A stretch of DNA of 64,000 bases, taken from CALCTE01 sp045585835 (GTDB lineage Bacteria; Bacillota; Clostridia; Oscillospirales; CAG-272). A program made the translations under genes and the position numbers. Where the stretch lies: contig JAZMZG010000016.1 in assembly GCA_045585835.1 (NCBI GenBank), positions 1 through 64,000 of the forward strand, written 5' to 3'. Each line of letters begins with the position of its first letter. The first letter of the stretch is position 1. The notes beneath the pieces are model-generated. The model was not told the DNA's origin. It searched no databases and was given only the letters and a program-made list of their open reading frames with translations. This document shows positions 48,788 to 57,256 of this stretch, piece after piece.

Positions 48788-49984
48788 TTAAAGTGCGGAT
48801 ACGATTTCTTCGGTATCTCTTGCGATAACGAGCTCTTCGTTTGTGGGAATTACGAATACTCTCACCTTCGAATCGGGAGTGGAGATCTCAACCGTTTCGC
48901 CGCGGAGCTTGTTCTTTTCCTCGTCGATAGTGATTCCGAGGTATGCAAGCTGCTTACATACAAAGCTGCGGAGGTCTGCATCGTTTTCGCCTACGCCTGC
49001 GGTAAATACGATAGCGTCTGCACCGCCGAGGGCTGCCGTGTAGGAGCCGATGAGCTTGATGATATTGTATCTGAAGATATCAATAGCGAGCTTGGAGCGG
49101 TAGTCACCCTCGTTTGCCTTTGCGGTGAGGTCACGATAGTCGCTTGATACGCCCGAAAGGCCGAGCGCGCCGGACTTCTTGTTAAGTATGTTGAGGCACT
49201 CGCTGGGAGTGAGGTTTTCGTTGTTGCACAAGAACTCAACGATAGCGGGGTCGAGATTACCCGAACGTGTACCCATGGGAAGTCCCTCAAGAGGAGTGAG
49301 TCCCATAGACGTATCGAAGCACTTGCCGTCCTTAACAGCCGCAAGTGACGAGCCGTTTCCGAGGTGGCAGGTGACTATTTTTGTTCCCTCTGCCTTGCCG
49401 CCGAGAAGCTTAACGCACTCGCCGGAAACGTACTTGTGGGACGAGCCGTGGAAGCCGTAGCGGCGGATGCTGTACTTCTCGTAATACTCGTAGGGAATGG
49501 AATACATATATGAGGTGTCGGGCATCGTCTGATGGAACGCCGTATCAAATACTGCTACCTGGGGTACGCCGGGTAAAACCTCCTCGCAAGCGATGATGCC
49601 CGTAAGGTTTGCGGGGTTATGTAAAGGACCGAGAGGGAAGCACTCTTTGATGGTTTCCTTAACTGCATCGTTTACCAAAACCGATGCGCTGAACTTCGTG
49701 CCGCCGTGGAGCACTCTGTGTCCTACGGCGCCTATCTCGCTCATGCTCTTGATAACGCCGTAATTTTCATCGAGAAGATTGCTTATAAGCACCTTTATAG
49801 CATCAGCGTGGTTTTTCATGGGAGTTTCGCCCTCAAGCTTACCCTTGCCCTCTGCCGTGTACTTAAATCTTCCGTCGATACCGATTCTTTCGCAAAGACC
49901 TTTTGCAAGCACCTTGTATCCTTCCGTATCAAAAAGCTGATATTTGAGAGATGAGCTGCCTGCGTTTACAACTAAAATATACAT
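48788..49984 (-). CDS. ackA: Acetate kinase
   Basis: Makes acetate and ATP from acetyl phosphate; 398 aa. VVNAGSSSLKYQLFD N-terminus, VGHRVLHGG, catalytic AVFDTAFHQTMP, RRYGFHGSSHKYVS, and CHLGNGSSLAAV adenosine-site motifs. Monocistronic on the minus strand; pta is not adjacent. ATG preceded by ACGGAGGAAT. Confidence 0.97.
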   Translation of the reverse strand: MYILVVNAGSSSLKYQLFDTEGYKVLAKGLCERIGIDGRFKYTAEGKGKLEGETPMKNHADAIKVLISNLLDENYGVIKSMSEIGAVGHRVLHGGTKFSASVLVNDAVKETIKECFPLGPLHNPANLTGIIACEEVLPGVPQVAVFDTAFHQTMPDTSYMYSIPYEYYEKYSIRRYGFHGSSHKYVSGECVKLLGGKAEGTKIVTCHLGNGSSLAAVKDGKCFDTSMGLTPLEGLPMGTRSGNLDPAIVEFLCNNENLTPSECLNILNKKSGALGLSGVSSDYRDLTAKANEGDYRSKLAIDIFRYNIIKLIGSYTAALGGADAIVFTAGVGENDADLRSFVCKQLAYLGITIDEEKNKLRGETVEISTPDSKVRVFVIPTNEELVIARDTEEIVSAL

Positions 49985-50017
49985 TTTATTCCTCCGTTAT
50001 ATTATTTACAAATAAAA

Positions 50018-50046
50018 ATTTTACCACACAAAAAGGTTTATTTCAA
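50018..50046 (-). promoter_or_regulatory. ackA promoter
   Basis: On the minus strand: -35 TTGAAA (50046-50041), 17-bp spacer, -10 TAAAAT (50023-50018). Confidence 0.75.
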
Positions 50047-50065
50047 CCGATTTTACGAAAATAAA

Positions 50066-51262
50066 TTATTTTCCGCCCAAAACGTTTACTCCGCAATCGA
50101 AGCTGAGCTTTGATTTTTCTCTTGCGGCATTTATTCCGCATTCAACAATCCTGTCTATGAGCATATCGAAGCTAACACCCGCCGCTTCCCAAAGATAGAA
50201 CGAAAGCGAACCGGGAATGGTGTTTATCTCGTTTACGTATACATCTTCGCCGTCAAGCAAAAAGTCGATTCTCGATACGCCGTTACAGCCGAGCACGGTG
50301 AATGTGCGCTTTGCATATTCTCTTATTTTATCGGCTATCTCTTCCGAAATATCTGCGGGCACCTTTCTTTGAAGCGAGCTCATACCGCCCTTATTTCCCT
50401 CACATTTTGCGCCGCCCTTTGCACCGAGCTTTGCGCCTTTTGCGCCCTTTGCACCGCCCATATATTTGTCGCGGTAGCTAAGTACCTCGTCTTGCATTAC
50501 GGGCTCTTCCAAAACGGAGCACTCGCATTCGTCCGCGCTTCCGAGCACCGAGCAGTTTATTTCGCGAAGGTTCGTTACCGCGTGCTCAACTAAAAGCTTT
50601 GGTGTAAAGGTTGCTGCAAGGTCAAGCGCATCGACGAGCTTTTCGCGCGTGCTTGCCTTTGATATACCGATGCTTGAGCCTAAATTTGCGGGCTTAACGA
50701 TAACGGGATAGCCGAACTCGGTCTCTATCTTATCGAGTATAGCATCTTTGTTTTCAAAGTATTCTGAGCTTCTGAATGCACAGTAATCCACGACGGGAAT
50801 ACCGTGGCGGCTCAAAATGCATTTGGTAAATTCCTTATCCATTCCCGCAGCAGAGGAAATAACGTCGCAGGAAGCGTAGGGGATACCCATAATTTCGAAA
50901 TATCCCATAATGCTGCCGTCCTCGCAGTTTGTTCCGTGTACGACGGGGAGCGCAAGGTCGATGCTTGCAAGCTCCTTCGAAAGCTTAACCTTGTCGCCTC
51001 GTCTTTTGACTGAGAACATTTTTGTGGAGGGACTTGCTTTTAGGAAGCATACCTCCGTTGCATTTTTATAAAGGGCGTCGATGTCCTTGTAGCTTTGTAC
51101 CTGCTTTAAGGCGTCGCCTGTGTACATTCTGCCGTTTTTCGCCATATATACGGGTATTACGTTGTACTTTGCCGTGTCTGCCGCATTCATTGCCTGACAT
51201 GCGCTTATGACCGAAATTTCGTGCTCGACGGAAGCACCGCCGAAGAAGAAGGCAAGATTCAT
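50066..51262 (-). CDS. ddl: D-alanine--D-alanine ligase
   Basis: Joins two D-Ala for peptidoglycan; 398 aa, longer than the usual 350-370. N-terminal GGASVEHEISVISA, PVVHGTNCEDGSIMGYFEI, ATP-grasp PVIVKPANLGSSIGISKAS, and C-terminal SRIDFLLDGEDVYVNEINTIPGS. The extra length is a Gly/Ala/Lys repeat (MGGAKGAKGAKLGAKGGAK) after SYRDKY, in the loop over the active site, encoded by five GGYGCAAAR nine-mers. Last gene of the hydrolase-murF-ddl operon, 13 bases after murF. Family knowledge supports D-Ala rather than D-Ser or D-Lac specificity, but that is not certain. Confidence 0.93.
   Translation of the reverse strand: MNLAFFFGGASVEHEISVISACQAMNAADTAKYNVIPVYMAKNGRMYTGDALKQVQSYKDIDALYKNATEVCFLKASPSTKMFSVKRRGDKVKLSKELASIDLALPVVHGTNCEDGSIMGYFEIMGIPYASCDVISSAAGMDKEFTKCILSRHGIPVVDYCAFRSSEYFENKDAILDKIETEFGYPVIVKPANLGSSIGISKASTREKLVDALDLAATFTPKLLVEHAVTNLREINCSVLGSADECECSVLEEPVMQDEVLSYRDKYMGGAKGAKGAKLGAKGGAKCEGNKGGMSSLQRKVPADISEEIADKIREYAKRTFTVLGCNGVSRIDFLLDGEDVYVNEINTIPGSLSFYLWEAAGVSFDMLIDRIVECGINAAREKSKLSFDCGVNVLGGK
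50391..50464 (-). repeat. Nine-base coding repeats in ddl
   Basis: Five copies of GGYGCAAAR on the minus strand, two of them separated by single codons. Copy number could vary by slippage without shifting the frame. Confidence 0.7.
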
Positions 51263-51275
51263 ATTTTCCTCCTGA

Positions 51276-52868
51276 TTATTTTTTCTGCGGCTCGTAGTTA
51301 TCGGGAAGGTCGTTCTCGAAAAGTACCGCTTTTTTGTCGCCGCTTATCTTATTTATGAGTGTGAGAGCTTCGTTTAAGGTATCGGTAATTTCGAAAAAGC
51401 CGCCAAATCCTTCGCTTTCGATACCCGCTTTGATGTCGGAGGTTATCGCTTTTCCGACGAGTATGACCGCATCGCAGGTCTTTGCTATCTGACGACCGAA
51501 TTCAAAGCTCTTTTCCTTTTGCAAAGCGCCAAGCTCTATAAAGCCGGGTGTGACTATTACCTTCGTATATCCCTCAAACGTGGAAAGCACTTTTAAAGAC
51601 TGCTTTGCGCCCTCGGGGTTGGAGTTAAAGCCGTTGTCTATCATCGTAAACGTTCCGAGATTTCGAAGTTCCAAACGGTGAGGAGCGGCCGTAAGTCTTG
51701 CACAAGCACGCATAAGCTGTGCGTCTGTGACGCCAAGCTCTATACCTACTGCGGCAGCTGAAACGATGTTCATTACGTTATGCTCCCCTAAAAGTTTCGT
51801 GGAAAGCTTTATTTCTCTGCCGTCCTTTGTGCAAAGCGTGAACTGCGTGCCCTTATCGGTGCAGCGTATATCCTTTGCGTAGTAATCTCTGTCTTCGGAA
51901 AATCCGAACGTCACGGTATTTTTGTGAGTGTTGTATTCTCTTATCTTATCGCAGTCGTAGTTAAGTACTGCCGTACCGCCCCCCTTGAGCTCGTCGACTA
52001 TCTCGAATTTCGCCTTTTGTATATTTTCTTCACTGCCGAAGCTCTCAAGGTGCTGTATGCCTATTGTGGTTATCATTGAAATATTCGGCTTAACGAGCCT
52101 TGCTATTTCCCTTATATCGCCTATGTGCTTTGCGCCCATTTCGGCTATAAATACTTGGTGTAAGTGTGAAAGTGAGCCCCTTATCGTTTTCACCACGCCC
52201 ATAAGCGTGTTATAGCTTTCGGGGGTCATAAGCGTGTTGTATTTTTCCGATAAAACTGCATTTAAGATATATTTTGACGAGGTCTTTCCGTAGCTTCCCG
52301 TAATTCCGATAACGGTGAGATTTTTCATCGACGCCAAAATTCTCTCGGCATCCTTGATAAATCCGTTTTGTACGTATTTTTCGACGGGTACGTTCAACAC
52401 GCCCGATACGAATATCCAAAATGCAGGTATAAACGACGTCAGCGCAAGAAGCATACACGCCACGGCGCTTACCGCGGTACAGAAGAACACGCCCGTTACC
52501 GCAAGTGCGGCAACTATTGCATAGACGGTAAAGAAAATGACTATCTGCCTTTTTATGCGGGGCGTGTATACCATTTTCTTTTTCTGCGGCGGCGTCTTAT
52601 GAAGAAGCACCGATAAAAGCGATAGGCAAATGAGTAAAGCGGCGGCGTATATTTTAACGCCTTTAAGCTCAAAGGCCATAAGCACCGTTGCAACGAGTGC
52701 GAAAACTATGTTTTTGACGCTTACGTTTTTAAATTGCCACTTGAAGAATCTGCTTTGATAGTATGACGAAAGTTGAAACATATGAAGGTAATGCCTTCCG
52801 CAATAGCAAAGCGAAAATAGCATAGATAGTATTGCAAGAGCAAAGACTGTATTTATCAAAATCGGCAT
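51276..52868 (-). CDS. Membrane-anchored MurF-like Mur ligase
   Basis: 530 aa. The N-terminal ~165 residues hold about five hydrophobic helices. A Mur-ligase body follows: ATP loop GITGSYGKTSSKYIL (near residue 189), VFIAEMGAKHIGDI, TTIGIQHLESFGS, LGEHNVMNIVSAAAVG and MIDNGFNSNPEGAKQSL. Closest to MurF (adds D-Ala-D-Ala to the UDP-MurNAc-tripeptide), and it sits directly upstream of ddl, which makes that dipeptide. The membrane domain replaces the normal MurF N-terminal UDP-substrate domain, so a lipid-linked or atypical substrate is possible. Confidence 0.82.
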   Translation of the reverse strand: MPILINTVFALAILSMLFSLCYCGRHYLHMFQLSSYYQSRFFKWQFKNVSVKNIVFALVATVLMAFELKGVKIYAAALLICLSLLSVLLHKTPPQKKKMVYTPRIKRQIVIFFTVYAIVAALAVTGVFFCTAVSAVACMLLALTSFIPAFWIFVSGVLNVPVEKYVQNGFIKDAERILASMKNLTVIGITGSYGKTSSKYILNAVLSEKYNTLMTPESYNTLMGVVKTIRGSLSHLHQVFIAEMGAKHIGDIREIARLVKPNISMITTIGIQHLESFGSEENIQKAKFEIVDELKGGGTAVLNYDCDKIREYNTHKNTVTFGFSEDRDYYAKDIRCTDKGTQFTLCTKDGREIKLSTKLLGEHNVMNIVSAAAVGIELGVTDAQLMRACARLTAAPHRLELRNLGTFTMIDNGFNSNPEGAKQSLKVLSTFEGYTKVIVTPGFIELGALQKEKSFEFGRQIAKTCDAVILVGKAITSDIKAGIESEGFGGFFEITDTLNEALTLINKISGDKKAVLFENDLPDNYEPQKK

Positions 52869-52878
52869 CGTACGCCTC

Positions 52879-53631
52879 CTAACTGTTTAAAAAGCTTAAA
52901 AGCACGGATACAAATTTTCTCGGCTGTTCGACGAAAGCCCAATGCGAGCCGCCCGAAAGCTCGACAAGCCCGCTGTCCTTTATGCGTTTTTCCATAAGCT
53001 TTGCATCGGATATGGGTGTCGCTGTATCCTCCGTGCCCCATATAAGCAAGGTAGGCACGTTTATTTTTTCAAGACAAGGTTCGAGGTTTGTATTAACAAG
53101 GCTTACCATCGTATCTCTCATAACGCCGGAGGCGTTTTTATAGTCGGCAGAGCCGTGCTTTTTCCTAAGCGCTTCAAGCTTCTCGTTTGCTTTTTTGCCA
53201 CAAAAGAGCTTTATGAGCTTTTTGGCGGTCTTATATCTCCAAACTTTGAATTTATATGAAAAGCTGCGTTTCGGAATTATTCCTGCGCTGTCTATGAGAA
53301 CTGCTTTTTCAGCTTCAAATCCGTCCGATAGCAGCTTTATTATAACTCTTCCGCCGTTTGAATGTCCGACCAAAACGGGTGATTTTACGCCAATATTTTC
53401 AAGCAAAGCTTTAACGCAGGCGCAAAAATCGTCCACGCCGTACGTGCGGCAAGGCTGTGAGCTTTCACCGTGACCGGGAAGGTCGATGCGGATAGCTCTA
53501 AAGCCTGCAAGACTTGGAATGACAAAATCAAAGCTATGTATATCGGCACCCCAACCGTGCAAAAACACGACGCACTTTCCGCTTCCCTCGTCCGTATAAT
53601 TTATTTTAATGCCGTCAAAGGTAAATTCCAT
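52879..53631 (-). CDS. Alpha/beta hydrolase
   Basis: 250 aa. Oxyanion region VVFLHGWGADIHSF, nucleophile elbow VGHSNGGRV (Ser near residue 94), Asp in LIWGTEDTATP and His in GGSHWAFVEQP give a complete catalytic triad. No signal peptide. The substrate is unknown. First gene of the minus-strand operon, 10 bases before the murF-like gene, so a role linked to cell-wall precursor or lipid metabolism is possible but unproven. Confidence 0.88.
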   Translation of the reverse strand: MEFTFDGIKINYTDEGSGKCVVFLHGWGADIHSFDFVIPSLAGFRAIRIDLPGHGESSQPCRTYGVDDFCACVKALLENIGVKSPVLVGHSNGGRVIIKLLSDGFEAEKAVLIDSAGIIPKRSFSYKFKVWRYKTAKKLIKLFCGKKANEKLEALRKKHGSADYKNASGVMRDTMVSLVNTNLEPCLEKINVPTLLIWGTEDTATPISDAKLMEKRIKDSGLVELSGGSHWAFVEQPRKFVSVLLSFLNS

Positions 53632-53675
53632 AAGACACCTCCAAGGCTCTTATACTCTATTACTCTATCTTATAT

Positions 53676-53704
53676 ATAATACCATATTATTTTATGAATG
53701 TAAA
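53676..53704 (-). promoter_or_regulatory. Promoter of hydrolase-murF-ddl operon
   Basis: On the minus strand: -35 TTTACA (53704-53699), 17-bp spacer, -10 TATTAT (53681-53676). Confidence 0.65.
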
Positions 53705-53737
53705 GATGCAAAAAGTGCAAAAAACTTGCAAAGTGTA

Positions 53738-53766
53738 TTGATAAATACGGCTTTTTGTGCTACAAT
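53738..53766 (+). promoter_or_regulatory. Promoter of DUF951-prfA operon
   Basis: -35 TTGATA (53738-53743), 17-bp spacer, -10 TACAAT (53761-53766). Confidence 0.72.
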
Positions 53767-53796
53767 AAAATGAAATACTGTTTAGGTGAGGGGCTT

Positions 53797-53976
53797 ATGG
53801 AAATATCTGTCGGTGATATCGCCGAAATGAAAAAGGACCATCCCTGCGGTTCAAGGCTTTTCGAGGTGCTGAGAACGGGCGCCGATATAAAGCTTAGGTG
53901 TACGAACTGCAAAAGAGAGCTTATGCTTGACAGACTCAAAGCCGAGAAGGCTATAAAACGAATTCTGAAAAAATAA
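53797..53976 (+). CDS. DUF951 family protein
   Basis: 59 aa from ATG 53797 (GGTGAGGGG upstream). VGDIAEMKKDHPCGSRLFEVLRTGADIKLRC, then TNCKRELMLDR, match DUF951 (YyzM-like), with three Cys possibly binding a metal. Function unknown; possible nucleic-acid binding is suggested by the basic C-terminus. First gene of the operon with prfA. Confidence 0.85.
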   Translation: MEISVGDIAEMKKDHPCGSRLFEVLRTGADIKLRCTNCKRELMLDRLKAEKAIKRILKK

Positions 53977-53987
53977 ACGGAGAGATT

Positions 53988-55061
53988 ATGACTGAAAAAC
54001 TAAAAGAGGTTGAACAAAAATATCTTGATTTGGAAAAGAAGCTTGAAGACCCTGCGGTAATTTCCGACGTCGAGCAATACAAGAAGATATCGAAGGAGTA
54101 TAAAAGCCTTACGCCTTTGATTGAAAAATACAGAGAGTCCGTAACCATCGAAGAGGAGCTTGAGGGTATCGAAATGATGCTTTCGGAAAATCCCGATGCC
54201 GAGATGCGTCAGATGTGCACGGAGGAAAAGTCGGAGCTTGAAGATAGGCTTTTGAAGGTAAACGAGGAGATAAAGATACTCTTGATGCCCTCCGACCCCA
54301 ACGACGACAAGAGCGTTATCATAGAGATACGAGGCGGTGCGGGCGGCGAGGAAGCGGCGCTCTTTTCGGCAGTTTTGTACCGTATGTACTCCATGTACGC
54401 CGATAAGCTCGGTTGGAAGACGGAGATTTTAAGCTCCAACGAAACGGAGCTTGGCGGATATAAGGAGATAAGCTTCTCTGTAGAGGGCGACAGAGCTTAT
54501 TCCAAGCTCAAATTCGAAAGCGGTGTCCACAGGGTTCAGCGTGTACCCGAGACCGAGGCGCAAGGAAGAATACAGACGTCGACCGCAACGGTTGCCGTGC
54601 TTCCCGAGGCTGAAGAGGTAGAGGTACAGATAAACCCCGCAGACCTTATTATAGATACCTACAGAAGCGGCGGTGCGGGCGGTCAGCACGTCAACAAGAC
54701 AGACTCCGCAATAAGAATAACGCACGTCCCCACGGGTACGGTAGTTGAATGTCAGGACGAGCGCTCACAGCATAAGAACAGAGATAAGGCGATGAAGCTT
54801 TTGCGCACACGCCTTTACGAAGCAGAGCTTGAAAGACATAATGCGGAGATTGCGGGCGAGAGAAGAAGCCAAGTCGGAACGGGTGATCGAAGTGAGAGAA
54901 TACGCACGTATAACTACCCGCAGTCAAGACTTACCGACCACAGAATAGGACTTACTCTCCACAGCCTTGAGGACGTGTTAAACGGAAACCTTGACCCCGT
55001 TATCGAAGCACTTATAACCGCAGATACGGCGGAAAAGCTCAAGGCTTCGGGTGAGCAGTGA
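53988..55061 (+). CDS. prfA: Peptide chain release factor 1
   Basis: Terminates translation at UAA/UAG; 357 aa. Codon-recognition region RVQRVPETEAQGRIQTSTATVAV (PET tripeptide as in Bacillus RF1), catalytic RSGGAGGQHVNKTDSAI (GGQ near residue 232), and C-terminal SRLTDHRIGLTLH. ACGGAGAG precedes the ATG. prmC, which methylates the GGQ Gln and often follows prfA, is not here; the stop overlaps the sua5-type gene by one base. Confidence 0.97.
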   Translation: MTEKLKEVEQKYLDLEKKLEDPAVISDVEQYKKISKEYKSLTPLIEKYRESVTIEEELEGIEMMLSENPDAEMRQMCTEEKSELEDRLLKVNEEIKILLMPSDPNDDKSVIIEIRGGAGGEEAALFSAVLYRMYSMYADKLGWKTEILSSNETELGGYKEISFSVEGDRAYSKLKFESGVHRVQRVPETEAQGRIQTSTATVAVLPEAEEVEVQINPADLIIDTYRSGGAGGQHVNKTDSAIRITHVPTGTVVECQDERSQHKNRDKAMKLLRTRLYEAELERHNAEIAGERRSQVGTGDRSERIRTYNYPQSRLTDHRIGLTLHSLEDVLNGNLDPVIEALITADTAEKLKASGEQ

Positions 55062-56074
55062 TGGAAACGAAGATATACGAAAGCTCCGATAAAGAGGGTG
55101 TGGCACTTTGCGGTAAAATCATCGCATCGGGCGGCATAGTTGCTTTCCCTACGGAAACGGTATACGGACTCGGTTGCAGTGCATACGACGGCGAAGCCGC
55201 AAAAAAGGTGTTTGACGCCAAAGGACGCCCCGGTGACAACCCGCTTATAGTGCATATAGCGGACAAGGCGGATATAGAAAGAATCGCTTTCCAAACACAG
55301 CTTTCTAAAAAGCTTGCGGACGCCTTTATGCCGGGCCCGTTTACGATGATACTTCCGAAAAAAGATGTTATACCGAGCGAAGTGACGGCGGGGCTCGATA
55401 CGGTTGCGATACGTTTTCCCGAAAGCCGCGAGGCGCTTGAGCTCATAAAGGCGGCGGGTGTGCCTATTGCGGCACCCTCTGCAAATATTTCGGGAAGGCC
55501 GAGTCCCACGAGAGCAAGCCACGTAATAGAAGACCTCTCGGGCAGAGTTGACGCTATAATAAGCGGTGCCGACTGCAAGGTGGGACTTGAATCAACGGTG
55601 GTTGCCGTAAAGGAGCAAGGAGTCCTTCTTTGCAGACCGGGAAAGATAACTCCCGAGGATATAGAGGCGCTCGGAATAAAGGTAGAGATACCCGAAAACC
55701 TAAACCGTACGGCAGGTGACGGGGAGAGGGTGATATCGCCCGGAATGAAATATAAGCATTACGCACCCAAAGGAAAGCTTATTCTTTTGGAGGGTGACGG
55801 CACTTTGGAAAGGCTTGTAAAGGAAAAGGAAAATGGCTGCGGCATAATCTGCTTTGATGAGGATATGGAGCTCCTTGCGGGTGTACTTACCGTATCACTC
55901 GGAAGAAAAGAGGACAGTGAAAGCCACGCAGAGCGTCTTTTTGCGGCGCTTAGGTTTTTTGACTCGGAAAATACCGAAACGATATATTCGAGAGTACCAA
56001 AAAAGAGCGGAGTCGGACTTGCGGTATATAACCGTATACTCAAGGCGGCGGGAAGCAGAGTGGAAAAGCTATGA
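55061..56074 (+). CDS. L-threonylcarbamoyladenylate synthase (Sua5 type)
   Basis: 337 aa. First enzyme for the t6A37 tRNA modification (Thr, bicarbonate and ATP to threonylcarbamoyl-AMP). YrdC domain with GGIVAFPTETVYGLGCSA, KGRPGDNPLIVHI, MPGPFTMILPKKD and ESTVVAV (residues ~20-200). The linker SPGMKYKHYAPKG and C-terminal Sua5 domain follow. The ATG shares a base with the prfA stop; overlaps coaE by four bases. Confidence 0.94.
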   Translation: METKIYESSDKEGVALCGKIIASGGIVAFPTETVYGLGCSAYDGEAAKKVFDAKGRPGDNPLIVHIADKADIERIAFQTQLSKKLADAFMPGPFTMILPKKDVIPSEVTAGLDTVAIRFPESREALELIKAAGVPIAAPSANISGRPSPTRASHVIEDLSGRVDAIISGADCKVGLESTVVAVKEQGVLLCRPGKITPEDIEALGIKVEIPENLNRTAGDGERVISPGMKYKHYAPKGKLILLEGDGTLERLVKEKENGCGIICFDEDMELLAGVLTVSLGRKEDSESHAERLFAALRFFDSENTETIYSRVPKKSGVGLAVYNRILKAAGSRVEKL

Positions 56075-56667
56075 AGATTATAGGAATCGTAGGCGGAAGC
56101 GGAGCGGGTAAGAGCCTTTTTTGCTCTCTTTTGGAAAAAGAGGGAATACCTACCGTTAATACGGACATAACCGCACGTGAGGTAGTAAAAAAGGGAAGTC
56201 CTTGCCTTAAAGAACTATGTAATTTTTTTGGTGACGGAATACTTCTTGAAAACGGAGAGCTTAACAGAAAAGCTCTTGCAAATATAGCTTTTTCGGACGA
56301 AAAAAAACACGAAAAGCTAAACTCCATAACGCATTTTTACATAATCAGAGAGGTTGAAAAATGGCTTCTTGATTGTGAAAAGGACGGCGCCTTCGCCGCT
56401 TGTATAGACGCACCGCTTTTATTTGAAAGCGGACTTGATAAGATATGTTTTGAAACGGTGGCGATAATTTCGCCCAAAAAGGACAGAATAAAGCGTATAT
56501 GCGTGCGTGACGGAATTGACGAAAAGGACGCACTTGTTCGCATAAACTCGCAAAAAAGCGACGACGAACTCAAGCTTCTTTGTACGAGAGTGGTTGAAAA
56601 TACCGGTGACTTGGAAGAGTTTTCAAGTAAAGCAAAGGAGCTTGCAAAAATCTACAGGGAGGAATAA
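56071..56667 (+). CDS. coaE: Dephospho-CoA kinase
   Basis: Last step of coenzyme A synthesis; 198 aa. P-loop GIVGGSGAGKSLFCS at the N-terminus, NTDITAREVVKKGSPCL with the catalytic Asp, IDAPLLFESGL lid region, and RINSQKSDDELK. ATG inside the end of the sua5-type gene (ATGA overlap). Confidence 0.94.
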   Translation: MKIIGIVGGSGAGKSLFCSLLEKEGIPTVNTDITAREVVKKGSPCLKELCNFFGDGILLENGELNRKALANIAFSDEKKHEKLNSITHFYIIREVEKWLLDCEKDGAFAACIDAPLLFESGLDKICFETVAIISPKKDRIKRICVRDGIDEKDALVRINSQKSDDELKLLCTRVVENTGDLEEFSSKAKELAKIYREE

Positions 56668-56670
56668 GCA

Positions 56671-57243
56671 TTGAAAAAATTTTTTGCATTTTTTCTGATA
56701 GTTGCCATATCGGTCGGCATAGGCTACGGCGTACAGCGCTTTGAAGAGCATATGGTAAAAAGAAATCACCCCCTGGAATATACGGAATACGTCGAAAAAT
56801 ACGCAGCGCAGTACGATATACCCAAGGCGCTTCTTTATTCGGTCATAAAGTGCGAAAGTGCCTTCGACCCCGAGGCAAAATCCCGTGTGGGCGCAAGAGG
56901 GCTTATGCAGCTTATGCCAAAGACCTTCGAGGAGATGGCAAAAAGGCAAGGCGAGGAATTTGATGAGGAGCTTATGTATGACCCCGAAACGAGCATCCGT
57001 TACGGCTCGTATTATTTGAATTATCTATACGATATTTTCGGTGATTGGAAGCTTGTTTTGGCGGCATATAACGGCGGTATGGGAAACGTCCGAAAGTGGA
57101 TGGAGGACAGCGAATATTTTGACGGCGTAAAGATAATCAAATACCCCAAGGGATTTGGAGAAACAGAGAAATACGTCGAAAAAGTTACAGAGGCGGAAAA
57201 GGTATATACGCAGCTTTGGTTCAAAGATAACAATAACAAATGA
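56671..57243 (+). CDS. Lytic transglycosylase (SLT domain)
   Basis: 190 aa, TTG start after a CAGGGAGGAAT Shine-Dalgarno. N-terminal signal-anchor (FFAFFLIVAISVGIGYGV). SLT domain: catalytic Glu in VIKCESAFDPEAKS (residue ~66), GARGLMQLMP, DPETSIRYGSYYLNYL and VLAAYNGGMGNVRKW. It cleaves the MurNAc-GlcNAc bond outside the membrane, in wall turnover or sporulation. Three bases after coaE. Confidence 0.93.
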   Translation: MKKFFAFFLIVAISVGIGYGVQRFEEHMVKRNHPLEYTEYVEKYAAQYDIPKALLYSVIKCESAFDPEAKSRVGARGLMQLMPKTFEEMAKRQGEEFDEELMYDPETSIRYGSYYLNYLYDIFGDWKLVLAAYNGGMGNVRKWMEDSEYFDGVKIIKYPKGFGETEKYVEKVTEAEKVYTQLWFKDNNNK

Positions 57244-57256
57244 GGAGGAACTTTAA

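Noticed and set aside
50066..51262. Vancomycin-resistance type (D-Ala-D-Ser/Lac) ligase
   Set aside because: No vanX/vanT/vanRS-like genes nearby and the gene sits with a murF-type gene in a housekeeping context; treated as ordinary Ddl.
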